Virus record (IMG/VR): IMGVR_UViG_3300033158_000003
Coordinates: 1 to 44,437 of that record
From: a virus
Strand: one strand, 5' to 3'
DNA: 44,437 bases
Of the stretch, positions 37,497 through 44,437 are shown in pieces. The notes beneath the pieces were generated by a model. The model was given only the letters and a program-made list of their open reading frames with translations. It was not told the origin of the DNA and did not search any database. Each line of letters starts with the position of its first letter. Within the stretch, counting starts at the first letter, position 1. The position numbers and the translations under genes were made by a program.

Positions 37497-39544
37497 GTCT
37501 TAATCATCCAAAAGATAACTGTGAAGGGTTGCATGTTGTTATGCGCCTGGTTGCCGCCGGCAGGGGCGATAGTGATGTTAGATTCGGACAGATCGATGCT
37601 GATGTTGGCGTTCTGGGCGCCAGTATTGGAAGTGCCACCTGGCTGATAAGTAGTTTGGCCGCCACCTTGTAAAGCAACCGCCGAGCCGAGCGGATAAACA
37701 TAGGAGTGCTGGTGCGGCGTCTGGGTTACGCCGTGGGCATGCTGATTATCCGTCAGTTGATGGTTGTGCTGAGCGAGTTCGCCCGGGATCAAGAGGTGCG
37801 CTTCTTCGCCACCATAGGAACCAAACGCGCGTGAGGTTATACCCGCGACTGGACTGCTGACATAGCCGAGCGGAGTGCGCCCGCGCAGGTCTGGCAAATT
37901 GAACGTAGTCAGGTTGTCGCCAGCTCCCCAATAAGTGCCAATTGCCGCATAGAGGTTCGGGTACAGAGTCCGAGACACTGCGCTGCCGTCGCAGGCCAGC
38001 CAGCCGCCGGGCAGGTTCGGACCGCCGAATCCGCGAATTTCACCGGGCGGAATCAAGAGGTTGATCAGGCTCTGGGAAAGCGCCGCCAAGGTGATTGAAC
38101 CGCCCTGGTAAGAATTGGTGTCGACTCCGGTGACCGAGTCCAGCAGAAACCCGATTGTGCCGGCGTCATCAACTGTTTTAAACCGGCGATTAATGTCGAG
38201 GCCGATTGCGCGGGCGTTCAGCGACGGGCGCCCGAACCCGATTGCCGGGAAATAACCGTCATTGTTAGCGTTGGCTGCAGTGCCATTAATAAAGACGCCT
38301 GAGGCTGCAGCGGCACCTGCGCCGACGACCGTGTCCAAGTCATGCTCGAGGATGCCGATGCCGGTGTCGCCGGCTTTGTTGACCGGCGTATAACCCAGGC
38401 AGCCAACCACCGCATTGCCGTTAGTCGTTACAGTATTTCCGCTAGGTACAACCGTGCCAGGTGAAGCATTGCCCGCAGCACCAGTGTTCTGTGCACCCAC
38501 CGTAGTGCCGGCTACGCTGACAGTCTGGTAAAGACCTGCTCCCTGGATATTGAGGGCCAGACCCGTGGAAATGCCTCTTGCGCTGGCTACGGTGATATTA
38601 ACATTGGCGTTTACCGCAGGCACACTGAAAGCAGCGGCTGTCGTAGTGGAGACCCCTGGATCCAGGTTTATCGCCTCAACCACCCCCACACCGATATCAG
38701 CGCTCTGGATTGCGCCTGGCGCGAAAGCGCCTTTCGGGATCACGCCTGGATTAGTGACGTAGAGACTTGAGCGTGCCAGGCAACCGTCCTGCAGCATGGT
38801 CGAGTCCACGCTGGGCGTCTCCAGAAACAGCGATGGATCATCGACAAACTGGGTGGCGACCTCGCCGAGCTGGAACTTCAGCCTGGCGAAATTGATTCGG
38901 TAACTAGCGCTGGAAAGCGCGCCGCTCGGCAGGCGCACCTTGATTAAAAGTCCGTTTGCAACGTTGTTTAAACCGCTGGCGCTTAAATCGATCGTGACGG
39001 TCTCATAAGCCCAGGATCCAACTGTGACTGTCTGCAGATTGACGCTTGTCTGCAGCGTGACGTTATTGAAATCGTTGAAATTGTTAGCAGTCCAGATCTC
39101 CAGCGTTGGCGAGAGCAGACCTCCGGAATTGTTTTCGATGTAGCCGCTCCAGGTGCAAGGCCTGCGCAGGGTCGCGCTCAAGTCGCCATTGATCTGCTGG
39201 CCTATCGAGCAGTCAGTGACGTTTGCAGCGCCGTCGACTTCCATGCTCCAGAGCGAGTAAAGGTCTGGTACGTCGGTTGAACGCTTGCAATTAACAGCCG
39301 CACCGTTCGGATTGATGCTCCAGTAGTCGGCATTGACAGTTTCAGCACCAACCGGGCAGGACACCCCTGCCGGCGTCGCCCAAAAACTCGAGTAAAAATT
39401 ACCGTTCCTGAAAAAATTCTCGTCAGTGACAGGCGTCTCGATCGAAAGTGAGACCACCGGGACTGCCATCAGGTTAATCTTGTCGACCGTGAGAATGTCG
39501 GTCTCTTTAAGCTGAAGGGATGGAATGACGGTGAGATCTGCCAT
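37493..39544 (-). CDS. Tail fibre protein with phage collar domain
   Basis: 683 residues. N-terminal jelly-roll/carbohydrate-binding-like region (~40-235: 'NGNFYSSFWATPAGVSCP...SYRINFARLKFQLGEV'), a beta-rich shaft, and a Phage_Collar domain at ~515-580: 'IPPGEIRGFGGPNLPGGWLACDGSAVSRTLYPNLYAAIGTYWGAGD...FNLPDLRGRTPLG' (in parts). C-terminal tip with NHQHxH-like 'HNHQLTDNQHAHGVTQTPHQHSY', which may bind metal as in T4 gp12. Receptor-binding tail part. Confidence 0.85.
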   Translation of the reverse strand: MADLTVIPSLQLKETDILTVDKINLMAVPVVSLSIETPVTDENFFRNGNFYSSFWATPAGVSCPVGAETVNADYWSINPNGAAVNCKRSTDVPDLYSLWSMEVDGAANVTDCSIGQQINGDLSATLRRPCTWSGYIENNSGGLLSPTLEIWTANNFNDFNNVTLQTSVNLQTVTVGSWAYETVTIDLSASGLNNVANGLLIKVRLPSGALSSASYRINFARLKFQLGEVATQFVDDPSLFLETPSVDSTMLQDGCLARSSLYVTNPGVIPKGAFAPGAIQSADIGVGVVEAINLDPGVSTTTAAAFSVPAVNANVNITVASARGISTGLALNIQGAGLYQTVSVAGTTVGAQNTGAAGNASPGTVVPSGNTVTTNGNAVVGCLGYTPVNKAGDTGIGILEHDLDTVVGAGAAAASGVFINGTAANANNDGYFPAIGFGRPSLNARAIGLDINRRFKTVDDAGTIGFLLDSVTGVDTNSYQGGSITLAALSQSLINLLIPPGEIRGFGGPNLPGGWLACDGSAVSRTLYPNLYAAIGTYWGAGDNLTTFNLPDLRGRTPLGYVSSPVAGITSRAFGSYGGEEAHLLIPGELAQHNHQLTDNQHAHGVTQTPHQHSYVYPLGSAVALQGGGQTTYQPGGTSNTGAQNANISIDLSESNITIAPAGGNQAHNNMQPFTVIFWMIKT

Positions 39545-39547
39545 AAG

Positions 39548-41227
39548 CTAAATTTCAGTCCTGGGTGCGCGCTGATCTTCGAACTCTTCGAGCACGATTG
39601 AACGAATGCCCAGAGTGCCGACATTGTTCTCGATCCTGAACTGGCAATAGCGTCCGAAGAGGTCGACATCGAAACGCTCGGTTGACTCCTGCTGGCGTTC
39701 GAGCTCGACACCGTTAGCCCCAAGCATCAGCGGCAGCCCTACGGAGTAGTCTTTGCGCCTGGCGCTAGCGTGGTCGTCGTTAAGATTCTCCGGATTCCAG
39801 CGTGTTTTGCCGAATGTCTCGTATTTAGTCCTGTCCTTAGTCCGATTTGCGACGAGCGTTTTTGCGTTCGAACCGTCTACGAATGCTTCGACAGTAAAAT
39901 CTGGATTCCAGGTTGCGCAGGCGATAGCGACGCGCGGGAATTTGTTGCGCGGGCCGACCCCGGTATAGCCCCGAGTCAAGACTCCGAAATCGATCTGGTA
40001 CTCGTAATCAGTGGTGTTGCCGAGGATGTCCGTTCTGCCCTGTTCCAGAAGGAGGACAATCCCTTTTACGCGATCAATCGCGAATATGCGGCGATCGCCG
40101 ATGTAGTTTATTTTGACCAGGTCATCGATTCTGAAATCGGCATCTCCGAAGGTGTCGATCGATTCCCAGCTAGCGCTGATCATGTTGTAGACTAGCAACA
40201 CGTTGTTGCGTGTAGCGTTCTGGAGCGGCACCGCAAAATAGACTCGTTCGCGCCTGTTCTCGGCTCTGATACCGCCGGCAGCGTTCCAGTTGATGGCATC
40301 CAGTATTGGTTTGATGTTGTCTGAGACGGGCAACGAACCGGCCTGGGGCGAACCCTCGAAAACCTGGCTGACCTGGTAGACCCCTCCGTAATCCAGAAAA
40401 TAGATGTCGCCTGCGACAGCAGTGACAGCTTTTAAGCCTACGAGTCCTTTAGTGCCGGGTAGCTTTTGTAAAGTCGCACTGGATAGATCGCCTGTGACGT
40501 TCGCCATCTGGAAGATGGAATGCTGCTTAAAGCAGAGCACGGTTTCCTGCACCCACGGAAAAACGCGCACCAGAGTGTCAGCCTCACCCGAATTGATCCG
40601 AAAATCGTTAACAGCCCATTGATAGACGCTTTCACCGATATCGCTGATAGCGAGCCCATCCCGGTCATGCGGCACCAATATCCTGTTCGACATGGACTCC
40701 GCAGTGACTGCGTTAGGCATCGGGTATCGCGTTGTGTCGCTGCTGCCTGGATCAGGCAATGCCTGCCAGTAGACGCTCCAATCGCCTTGCCACATGAGCG
40801 GCGTCAGATCGGGCCCGCGCCACATGTAGAAATTGTTGAATAGCTGGCTGAACTCGACGGTGTAATTGATCACCGTGGTCATCGGAATGAAGTGCGCCGC
40901 TTCACAGTCCCGCACAAACCAGACGCCTTGGGTCACCGCTAAGGCTAGCCATTCGAGCCCGTTGGGATCGGAGAAAACGCCTACTCCGTAGATCTGCCCA
41001 TAGTTAATATAATTGAGTGCGCCTGGACAGAGACTACCCTTGCGGGTAGCCATTCCCCCGTTTTCCAGGCGCAAATTGTAACCTTCAGCGTACCAGCCGG
41101 TGAGCAGTTGAGCCGGGTCCTTCGTCTTCATGTCCATGCCGGCAAAGGCCGTGTCGCCAACGGGCTGCGGCCAGGAAAAACCCATTTGCTGATCATTCGG
41201 TCCTGCTTGTCTTTGCCACCTAGGCAT
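39548..41227 (-). CDS. Tail nozzle-like beta-propeller protein
   Basis: 559 residues. 'NLRLENGGMATRKGSLCPGALNYINYGQIYGVGVFSDPNGLEWLALAV', then 'NRILVPHDRDGLAISDIGE', 'PWVQETVLCFKQHSIFQMANVTGDL', 'DIYFLDYGGVYQVSQ', 'RRERVYFAVPLQNATRNNVLLVYN', repeated WD-like beta blades. This matches the nozzle or 'stabilisation' (P22 gp10-like) proteins of short-tailed phages, which form the end of the DNA channel. Start overlaps the GH75 stop. Confidence 0.65.
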   Translation of the reverse strand: MPRWQRQAGPNDQQMGFSWPQPVGDTAFAGMDMKTKDPAQLLTGWYAEGYNLRLENGGMATRKGSLCPGALNYINYGQIYGVGVFSDPNGLEWLALAVTQGVWFVRDCEAAHFIPMTTVINYTVEFSQLFNNFYMWRGPDLTPLMWQGDWSVYWQALPDPGSSDTTRYPMPNAVTAESMSNRILVPHDRDGLAISDIGESVYQWAVNDFRINSGEADTLVRVFPWVQETVLCFKQHSIFQMANVTGDLSSATLQKLPGTKGLVGLKAVTAVAGDIYFLDYGGVYQVSQVFEGSPQAGSLPVSDNIKPILDAINWNAAGGIRAENRRERVYFAVPLQNATRNNVLLVYNMISASWESIDTFGDADFRIDDLVKINYIGDRRIFAIDRVKGIVLLLEQGRTDILGNTTDYEYQIDFGVLTRGYTGVGPRNKFPRVAIACATWNPDFTVEAFVDGSNAKTLVANRTKDRTKYETFGKTRWNPENLNDDHASARRKDYSVGLPLMLGANGVELERQQESTERFDVDLFGRYCQFRIENNVGTLGIRSIVLEEFEDQRAPRTEI

Positions 41228-42041
41228 TGGATACGTTCTGGACGACGTTTACTGTCACTCCCGGCGGAACATCGATTGTGATATTCACAACTTGCTGCCC
41301 TGGAGGCGGAATCGGTGTCGGTTCTGGCGGCGGCGGACCTATATCTGGGAATTGCTCCCAATTGATTTGCGGCAGAAGCAGCTTGGCACTGTCATAGCCT
41401 CCCCAATCGATGAAAAGCTGATAAGCGGCATTCGCCAGATCATCCAGCTTCGCGGGCCAGCCAACATACGAACCTGGGAAATAAATCATGGCGATCACTT
41501 CGCTTGGTTCGCCACCCTTCTTCGGATCGCTGTTGACCCCTAAAGCATCGCAAAGCGCCATTGATCCTTCCCCCAGCTGATTTGCAGGTCCGATATCCGC
41601 GTACAGTGCCCAGGAACATTTGCCGGTCTTATTATTAAAGACCATTGCCAGGTCGCCCAACGTTTGTTCGGGGCTGAACGTTGGCTTAGAGGGCAGCACG
41701 ATAAATGGAATCAGCCCGCTATCGACGTATTTAGCTGGATGGCTATCGTGAAACCCAGGCGCCACTAGCGCGGTTGTCGAAACGTAAAAACCGGGCGCGA
41801 CATTTTCTTGTGATTGCACATAGGGATTACCCTTCGAATCACAAGCGATCCCCCACCAATTACCAGGCGAACCCGCATTAGCCAGGTAGTCGAGTCCAGG
41901 CGGGCTCCCGTCCGGATGATAAGCTTGAGGATTTCCGTCCGCATCGACCGCAAGCGGACAAGTCCAGCCAAGGATACCTGGCTTGTTATCAAGCTGCATT
42001 ATGTAGTTGTTGCCGAAGTGGACGACAGCGCTTTTGCTCAT
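41220..42041 (-). CDS. GH75 chitosanase-like protein, putative endolysin
   Basis: 273 residues. Recognised from the GH75 pattern: 'AYHPDGSPPGLDYLANAGSPGNWWGI', 'PYVQSQENVAPGFYVSTTAL', 'KYVDSGLIPFIVLP', 'GDLAMVFNNKTGKCSWALYADIGPANQLGEGSMALCDALG' (parts). Conserved acids D149 and E158 are the likely catalytic pair. GH75 enzymes cleave chitosan. C-terminal ~45 residues are proline-rich with a beta strand. It follows a holin-like gene, so lysis of the host wall is its probable role; a virion-borne polysaccharide depolymerase is the alternative. Confidence 0.75.
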   Translation of the reverse strand: MSKSAVVHFGNNYIMQLDNKPGILGWTCPLAVDADGNPQAYHPDGSPPGLDYLANAGSPGNWWGIACDSKGNPYVQSQENVAPGFYVSTTALVAPGFHDSHPAKYVDSGLIPFIVLPSKPTFSPEQTLGDLAMVFNNKTGKCSWALYADIGPANQLGEGSMALCDALGVNSDPKKGGEPSEVIAMIYFPGSYVGWPAKLDDLANAAYQLFIDWGGYDSAKLLLPQINWEQFPDIGPPPPEPTPIPPPGQQVVNITIDVPPGVTVNVVQNVSNA

Positions 42042-42331
42042 TTGCCAAGCTTTTGTTCTAACCGTTTTACGGTGTCCAAAATCTCTTTTTGTCTATCGAT
42101 GGTGGTGTGTAATTCGCTGTAGAGCTCATTAATCTCACTAACTACCCGTCGCACCTCTTCCCGGTTATCATCTCCGCTGCGCTGGGTGGCTAGCCAGTTG
42201 CTACCACCGCTCAAGACAATCAGCCCGATCGTAGCGAGTTTAACCCAGTTGTCGCCACCGGATGCCATCTGCAACAGAGCGGAGGTTGCACTGCCATTTT
42301 GCTTCGGAGGCTGTGGCGCTTCAGCGTTCAT
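42038..42331 (-). CDS. Holin-like membrane protein
   Basis: 97 residues. One transmembrane segment at ~30-47 (VKLATIGLIVLSGGSNWL) after a polar N-terminus, then a charged coiled coil (~55-95, 'REEVRRVVSEINELYSELHTTIDRQKEILDTVKRLEQKL' in parts). Directly upstream of and overlapping the lysin gene by four bases, the classic position for a holin. Confidence 0.6.
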   Translation of the reverse strand: MNAEAPQPPKQNGSATSALLQMASGGDNWVKLATIGLIVLSGGSNWLATQRSGDDNREEVRRVVSEINELYSELHTTIDRQKEILDTVKRLEQKLGK

Positions 42332-42591
42332 TTTTTGTTAGTCTTGTTCATCAGACCGTTCTTGCCGCTGTCACCCATATCCGGATACTTTTTGTGGACC
42401 TTGGCGCGGACTGCCTTTTTCTCAGCCGGTGATCCGTGCTGGCTTACCCTGGACAATGCATTGGCCGCATGAGCACGGTCTGGAATCGGATACGAACCGG
42501 CTCCCTTGCCTTGTGGTCCTTCTCCTTTACCGGGAAGAGCGAATTGGCTCTTGGGTAATTTCTTGCGTTGTTTGGTCGACAGTACAGCCAT
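42328..42591 (-). CDS. DUF6582-like small phage protein
   Basis: 87 residues. 'LSTKQRKKLPKSQFALPG', 'GSYPIPDRAHAANALSRVSQHGSPAEKKAVRAKVHKKYP' match a small basic family found near capsid and lysis genes of many phages (the recalled pattern 'YPIpD.aHA.nALaRvsQ.Gs...k..IraKV..KyP'). Function unknown. Two-base spacing from the stop of the 53-residue gene. Confidence 0.75.
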   Translation of the reverse strand: MAVLSTKQRKKLPKSQFALPGKGEGPQGKGAGSYPIPDRAHAANALSRVSQHGSPAEKKAVRAKVHKKYPDMGDSGKNGLMNKTNKK

Positions 42592-42592
42592 G

Positions 42593-42754
42593 TTAGTTCA
42601 TCAAACCTCCTCTATTCTTCTTCTTCCTTGGCCGATCGACTCCGGTGATATTGCCTTTGTTTTTGCTGGCGTAGAAAACCTGCTCGCCTTTTTTCTCGCC
42701 GTATTGCTCCGTCATGGCGGACTTGATCTTCTGGCCTTTTTTGGTGAGTGGCAT
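42593..42754 (-). CDS. Small conserved basic phage protein
   Basis: 53 residues (MPLTKKGQKIKSAMTEQYGE..., ending GGLMN). 'MPLTKKGxKIxxAMxxQYGxKKGExVFYASxNKGxITG' is a widely conserved phage mini-protein pattern, of unknown function. Start in a TGATG overlap with the adaptor-like gene. Short but well supported by family pattern. Confidence 0.75.
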   Translation of the reverse strand: MPLTKKGQKIKSAMTEQYGEKKGEQVFYASKNKGNITGVDRPRKKKNRGGLMN

Positions 42755-43605
42755 CAGACGACCCTCGCTGAGTAGCCGGTGAACTGACCGGCCTGAATTG
42801 TCTGTTTGTCGAATTCGCTGGCCAGCAATGCGTAAGCCTGCTGCAACTGGTCAGGCGCTTTCTCGTTCTGTCCGCTAACAATCAAAGTGTCGCTGAATGC
42901 TGCCTGGGTAACGAACCCTCTGAACACCCACGGGATCCGGAACTGCTGCCAGTTGGAAGGTGGTGTGTTATTCAGATTGTTATCAATCAGGCTCAGGTAG
43001 GTGTCCATGCCGTAATAGCAGGCGTCACCGGTGTTGTAGGTCTCAGTGCTATCCCATTCGTCCAAGCCGATGCCGGGATAGGGGATCCTGAACTGAATCC
43101 AGACCGTTTGCACAACCGGCGATAAGGAGAACTCGAGGCCGTTGTTAGATAACAGGAACGGGATTGGAGTCCGGTTCATGTCAGAGTAGGGGTTCTTGTT
43201 CCAGGCAGTGAACGCTGTCCCGATCGGAGTGTGCCCAGGCTGCTGCCACAGGACGGTGCGCGGGTAAGGACTTACATTAGCCTGCCAGACCGCGGAATTG
43301 GAAAGACTGCCACCAATTGTGGGCACGAGCGCCTGGTAGTAGTACCTGGAGCACCAATCCCAGACCACATCACCCTGGCTGTAGGACACTGTCGGATCGT
43401 AGTCTGGGCTAAACGCGCGCTCTTCAACGAAGGTAGTCTCAACAAAGTCATAGAGTTCCCAAGCTTCCTTGAGTCGAGTATCAATGAACTCAAGAATCTC
43501 TCTGGATCTGCTTGGAGAAAGATTAGCATCGTCGCCGGTTGGCTCGAGACCCACTCGCCTGGCGATTCCATATAAAATACGCTGCGTCGAAACGGGCGGA
43601 TTCAC
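42754..43605 (-). CDS. Head-tail adaptor-like virion protein
   Basis: 283 residues. Helical first ~60 ('TQRILYGIARRVGLEPTG...SREILEFIDTRLKEAWELYDF'), as in podoviral adaptors that contact the portal, followed by two CBM5/12-like beta modules ('YDPTVSYSQGDVVWDWCSRYYYQAL', 'WDSTETYNTGDACYYGMDTYLSLI') and a helical end. Probable connector or decorated adaptor. Starts by overlap with the preceding gene. Confidence 0.6.
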   Translation of the reverse strand: MNPPVSTQRILYGIARRVGLEPTGDDANLSPSRSREILEFIDTRLKEAWELYDFVETTFVEERAFSPDYDPTVSYSQGDVVWDWCSRYYYQALVPTIGGSLSNSAVWQANVSPYPRTVLWQQPGHTPIGTAFTAWNKNPYSDMNRTPIPFLLSNNGLEFSLSPVVQTVWIQFRIPYPGIGLDEWDSTETYNTGDACYYGMDTYLSLIDNNLNNTPPSNWQQFRIPWVFRGFVTQAAFSDTLIVSGQNEKAPDQLQQAYALLASEFDKQTIQAGQFTGYSARVV

Positions 43606-43949
43606 GGGCGGCTAATCATCATTTTTCGACTACGGGCACGCAGAGCGATGCTCGGGTTGTCGCGCTTGAGCTTTCTAACAAAGTCTTTGTCATTCCAGAT
43701 CTGTGGACCGCATCGCTGGGTCCAGTAGAAGTAGACAGACGGATCCAGGCGCATATGCAGCTCGCCCAGACCGTCTACCCAGCAGTTGTCCAGGTGAGCG
43801 CTCGCAGCAGCGACGCGTTGCTGCGAGCCGTACGCCATCTCATTTTTCGCTTGTTCCTCGTCCAGGATCGACCGGCAGAAATCACTTACGAAGCCCTCGC
43901 CATAGGCTTGGGCCAGGTCGCGAGCGAAATCCTCCCAACCGGTGATCAT
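43602..43949 (-). CDS. Small virion-region protein
   Basis: 115 residues. Helical N-terminus 'WEDFARDLAQAYGEGFVSDFCRSILDEEQAKNEMAYGSQQR', then 'GELHMRLDPSVYFYWTQRCGPQIWNDKDFVRKLKRDNP'. I recall similar proteins just after capsid genes in related phages, but no function is known. 14 bases after the capsid stop. Confidence 0.6.
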   Translation of the reverse strand: MITGWEDFARDLAQAYGEGFVSDFCRSILDEEQAKNEMAYGSQQRVAAASAHLDNCWVDGLGELHMRLDPSVYFYWTQRCGPQIWNDKDFVRKLKRDNPSIALRARSRKMMISRP

Positions 43950-43963
43950 GGCGCTAGCGCCCT

Positions 43964-44437
43964 TTAAGCAGTCGGTGCGACTTTTGCTAACCCGAGCGGG
44001 TTATAGATCACAAGGCCGCAGATCGCGTCTACGTAACCCCTTGGACCACCACCCAGATTCGGGTTTTCCTGGTAACCAGGCATCCGGTTATACCGCAGCT
44101 CGAACTGGTCCCAGTCACAGAAGTAACCGCGCCCGTTCATGATGTTAGCAGCGGATGCTCCGGTGGGCAGCCCTGCCAGAAACAGGCTCAAAATCAGTTT
44201 AACGCTCCCAAAATCGCCTTGCCAGAAATCGACCGTCGCGATGATCGATTTGCTGGTCGCGTCCTGGTTATACCGGCGCAAGGGCACCGTGGAGACCGCG
44301 CTCGGCACCCAGGCGGCAAATGAACTGAACAGTTTCTTTAACGCTGTGCCGCAGATCAGATCGAAATCCTTCTGTTGGCCGGTCTGATGATAGACCGATT
44401 CCATCGCGGCGTTGATATCGTCTTCGATCGTGGTCGC
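43964..44437 (-). CDS. Major capsid protein, C-terminal part, cut by window end
   Basis: Continuation of the capsid gene that starts at 569. From the window edge the frame reads ATTIEDDINAAMESVYHQTG and goes on to the stop at 43964. The first codons repeat the last codons of the N-terminal part (GCG ACC AC), so the joined protein reads ...TKTTATTIEDDINAAMESV.... The C-terminal 'RRYNQDATSKSIIATVDFWQGDFGSVKLIL' and 'DWDQFELRYNRMPGYQENPNLGG' segments look like the beta-rich C-terminal part of DUF5309 proteins. The ATG at 44404 is internal, not a start. It is followed 14 bases downstream by the next virion gene. Confidence 0.85.
   Translation of the reverse strand, partial: ATTIEDDINAAMESVYHQTGQQKDFDLICGTALKKLFSSFAAWVPSAVSTVPLRRYNQDATSKSIIATVDFWQGDFGSVKLILSLFLAGLPTGASAANIMNGRGYFCDWDQFELRYNRMPGYQENPNLGGGPRGYVDAICGLVIYNPLGLAKVAPTA

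Noticed and set aside
42612-42881. Leftward 89-residue frame over the adaptor stop
   Set aside because: Shadow of the adaptor end and the 53-residue conserved mini-protein, which is clearly the real frame.

Overview
The window is almost certainly a complete tailed-phage genome (Caudoviricetes), cut open inside its major capsid gene. The last 8 bases of the window equal the first 8. Collapsing that overlap joins two partial minus-strand reading frames in phase into one 344-residue SU10/DUF5309-type major capsid protein, giving a circle of about 44,429 bp. I see no tape-measure, sheath or tail-tube gene. There are instead a nozzle-like tail protein, adaptor-like proteins and a block of huge Q/A-rich internal virion proteins. 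This suggests a podovirus. A tyrosine integrase, a lipoprotein and many small accessory genes suggest a temperate phage or phage-plasmid. The host is tentatively Verrucomicrobiota, because the integrase style (box II DGLRHSF), the GH75 lysin and the 'PFRPF' small proteins are familiar from that phylum. That is inference from recalled family patterns, not a search.

Layout. (1) Late genes diverge from the 1587-1719 region. TerL and portal, followed by small genes, run rightward (1720-7797). Scaffold and capsid run leftward through the window ends into adaptor, lysis, tail and internal virion genes (1586 to 1, then 44437 to 27757). (2) A leftward early/replication operon (17518 to 7794) carries an 89-residue opening gene, an excisionase-like HTH, a VRR-NUC nuclease, RecT, an Fe-S-type PD-(D/E)XK nuclease, a RepA-like ATPase, a candidate iteron origin, an HNH nuclease, a frameshifted C5 cytosine methyltransferase and many small ATGA-coupled genes. 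(3) A rightward lysogeny/accessory segment (17744-23327) holds the integrase, a DUF3846-like protein behind a long structured leader, a lipoprotein, a Lar-like zinc protein, and a terminase-small-subunit-like DNA-binding protein. (4) A rightward collagen-like fibre (23317-25347) and a small structural protein are followed by a regular nine-unit, 18-bp repeat array and a short leftward pair of genes. (5) A small rightward membrane-protein cluster (26855-27748) precedes the late operon's far end.

How it fits together: RecT and its two nucleases plus a RepA-type helicase point to recombination-linked or plasmid-like replication using host polymerases. Late transcription probably needs a phage factor acting at the 1587-1719 region. 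The most interesting unexplained features are non-coding: the 18-bp array at 25804-25958, the origin-like iterons and inverted repeats at 12257-12403, a tandem GTGCCACA motif shared by several control regions, and near-leaderless promoters with a shared TGCAATTTGCA operator. A SET-domain gene and a PAPS-reductase-like gene sit inside the virion operon.
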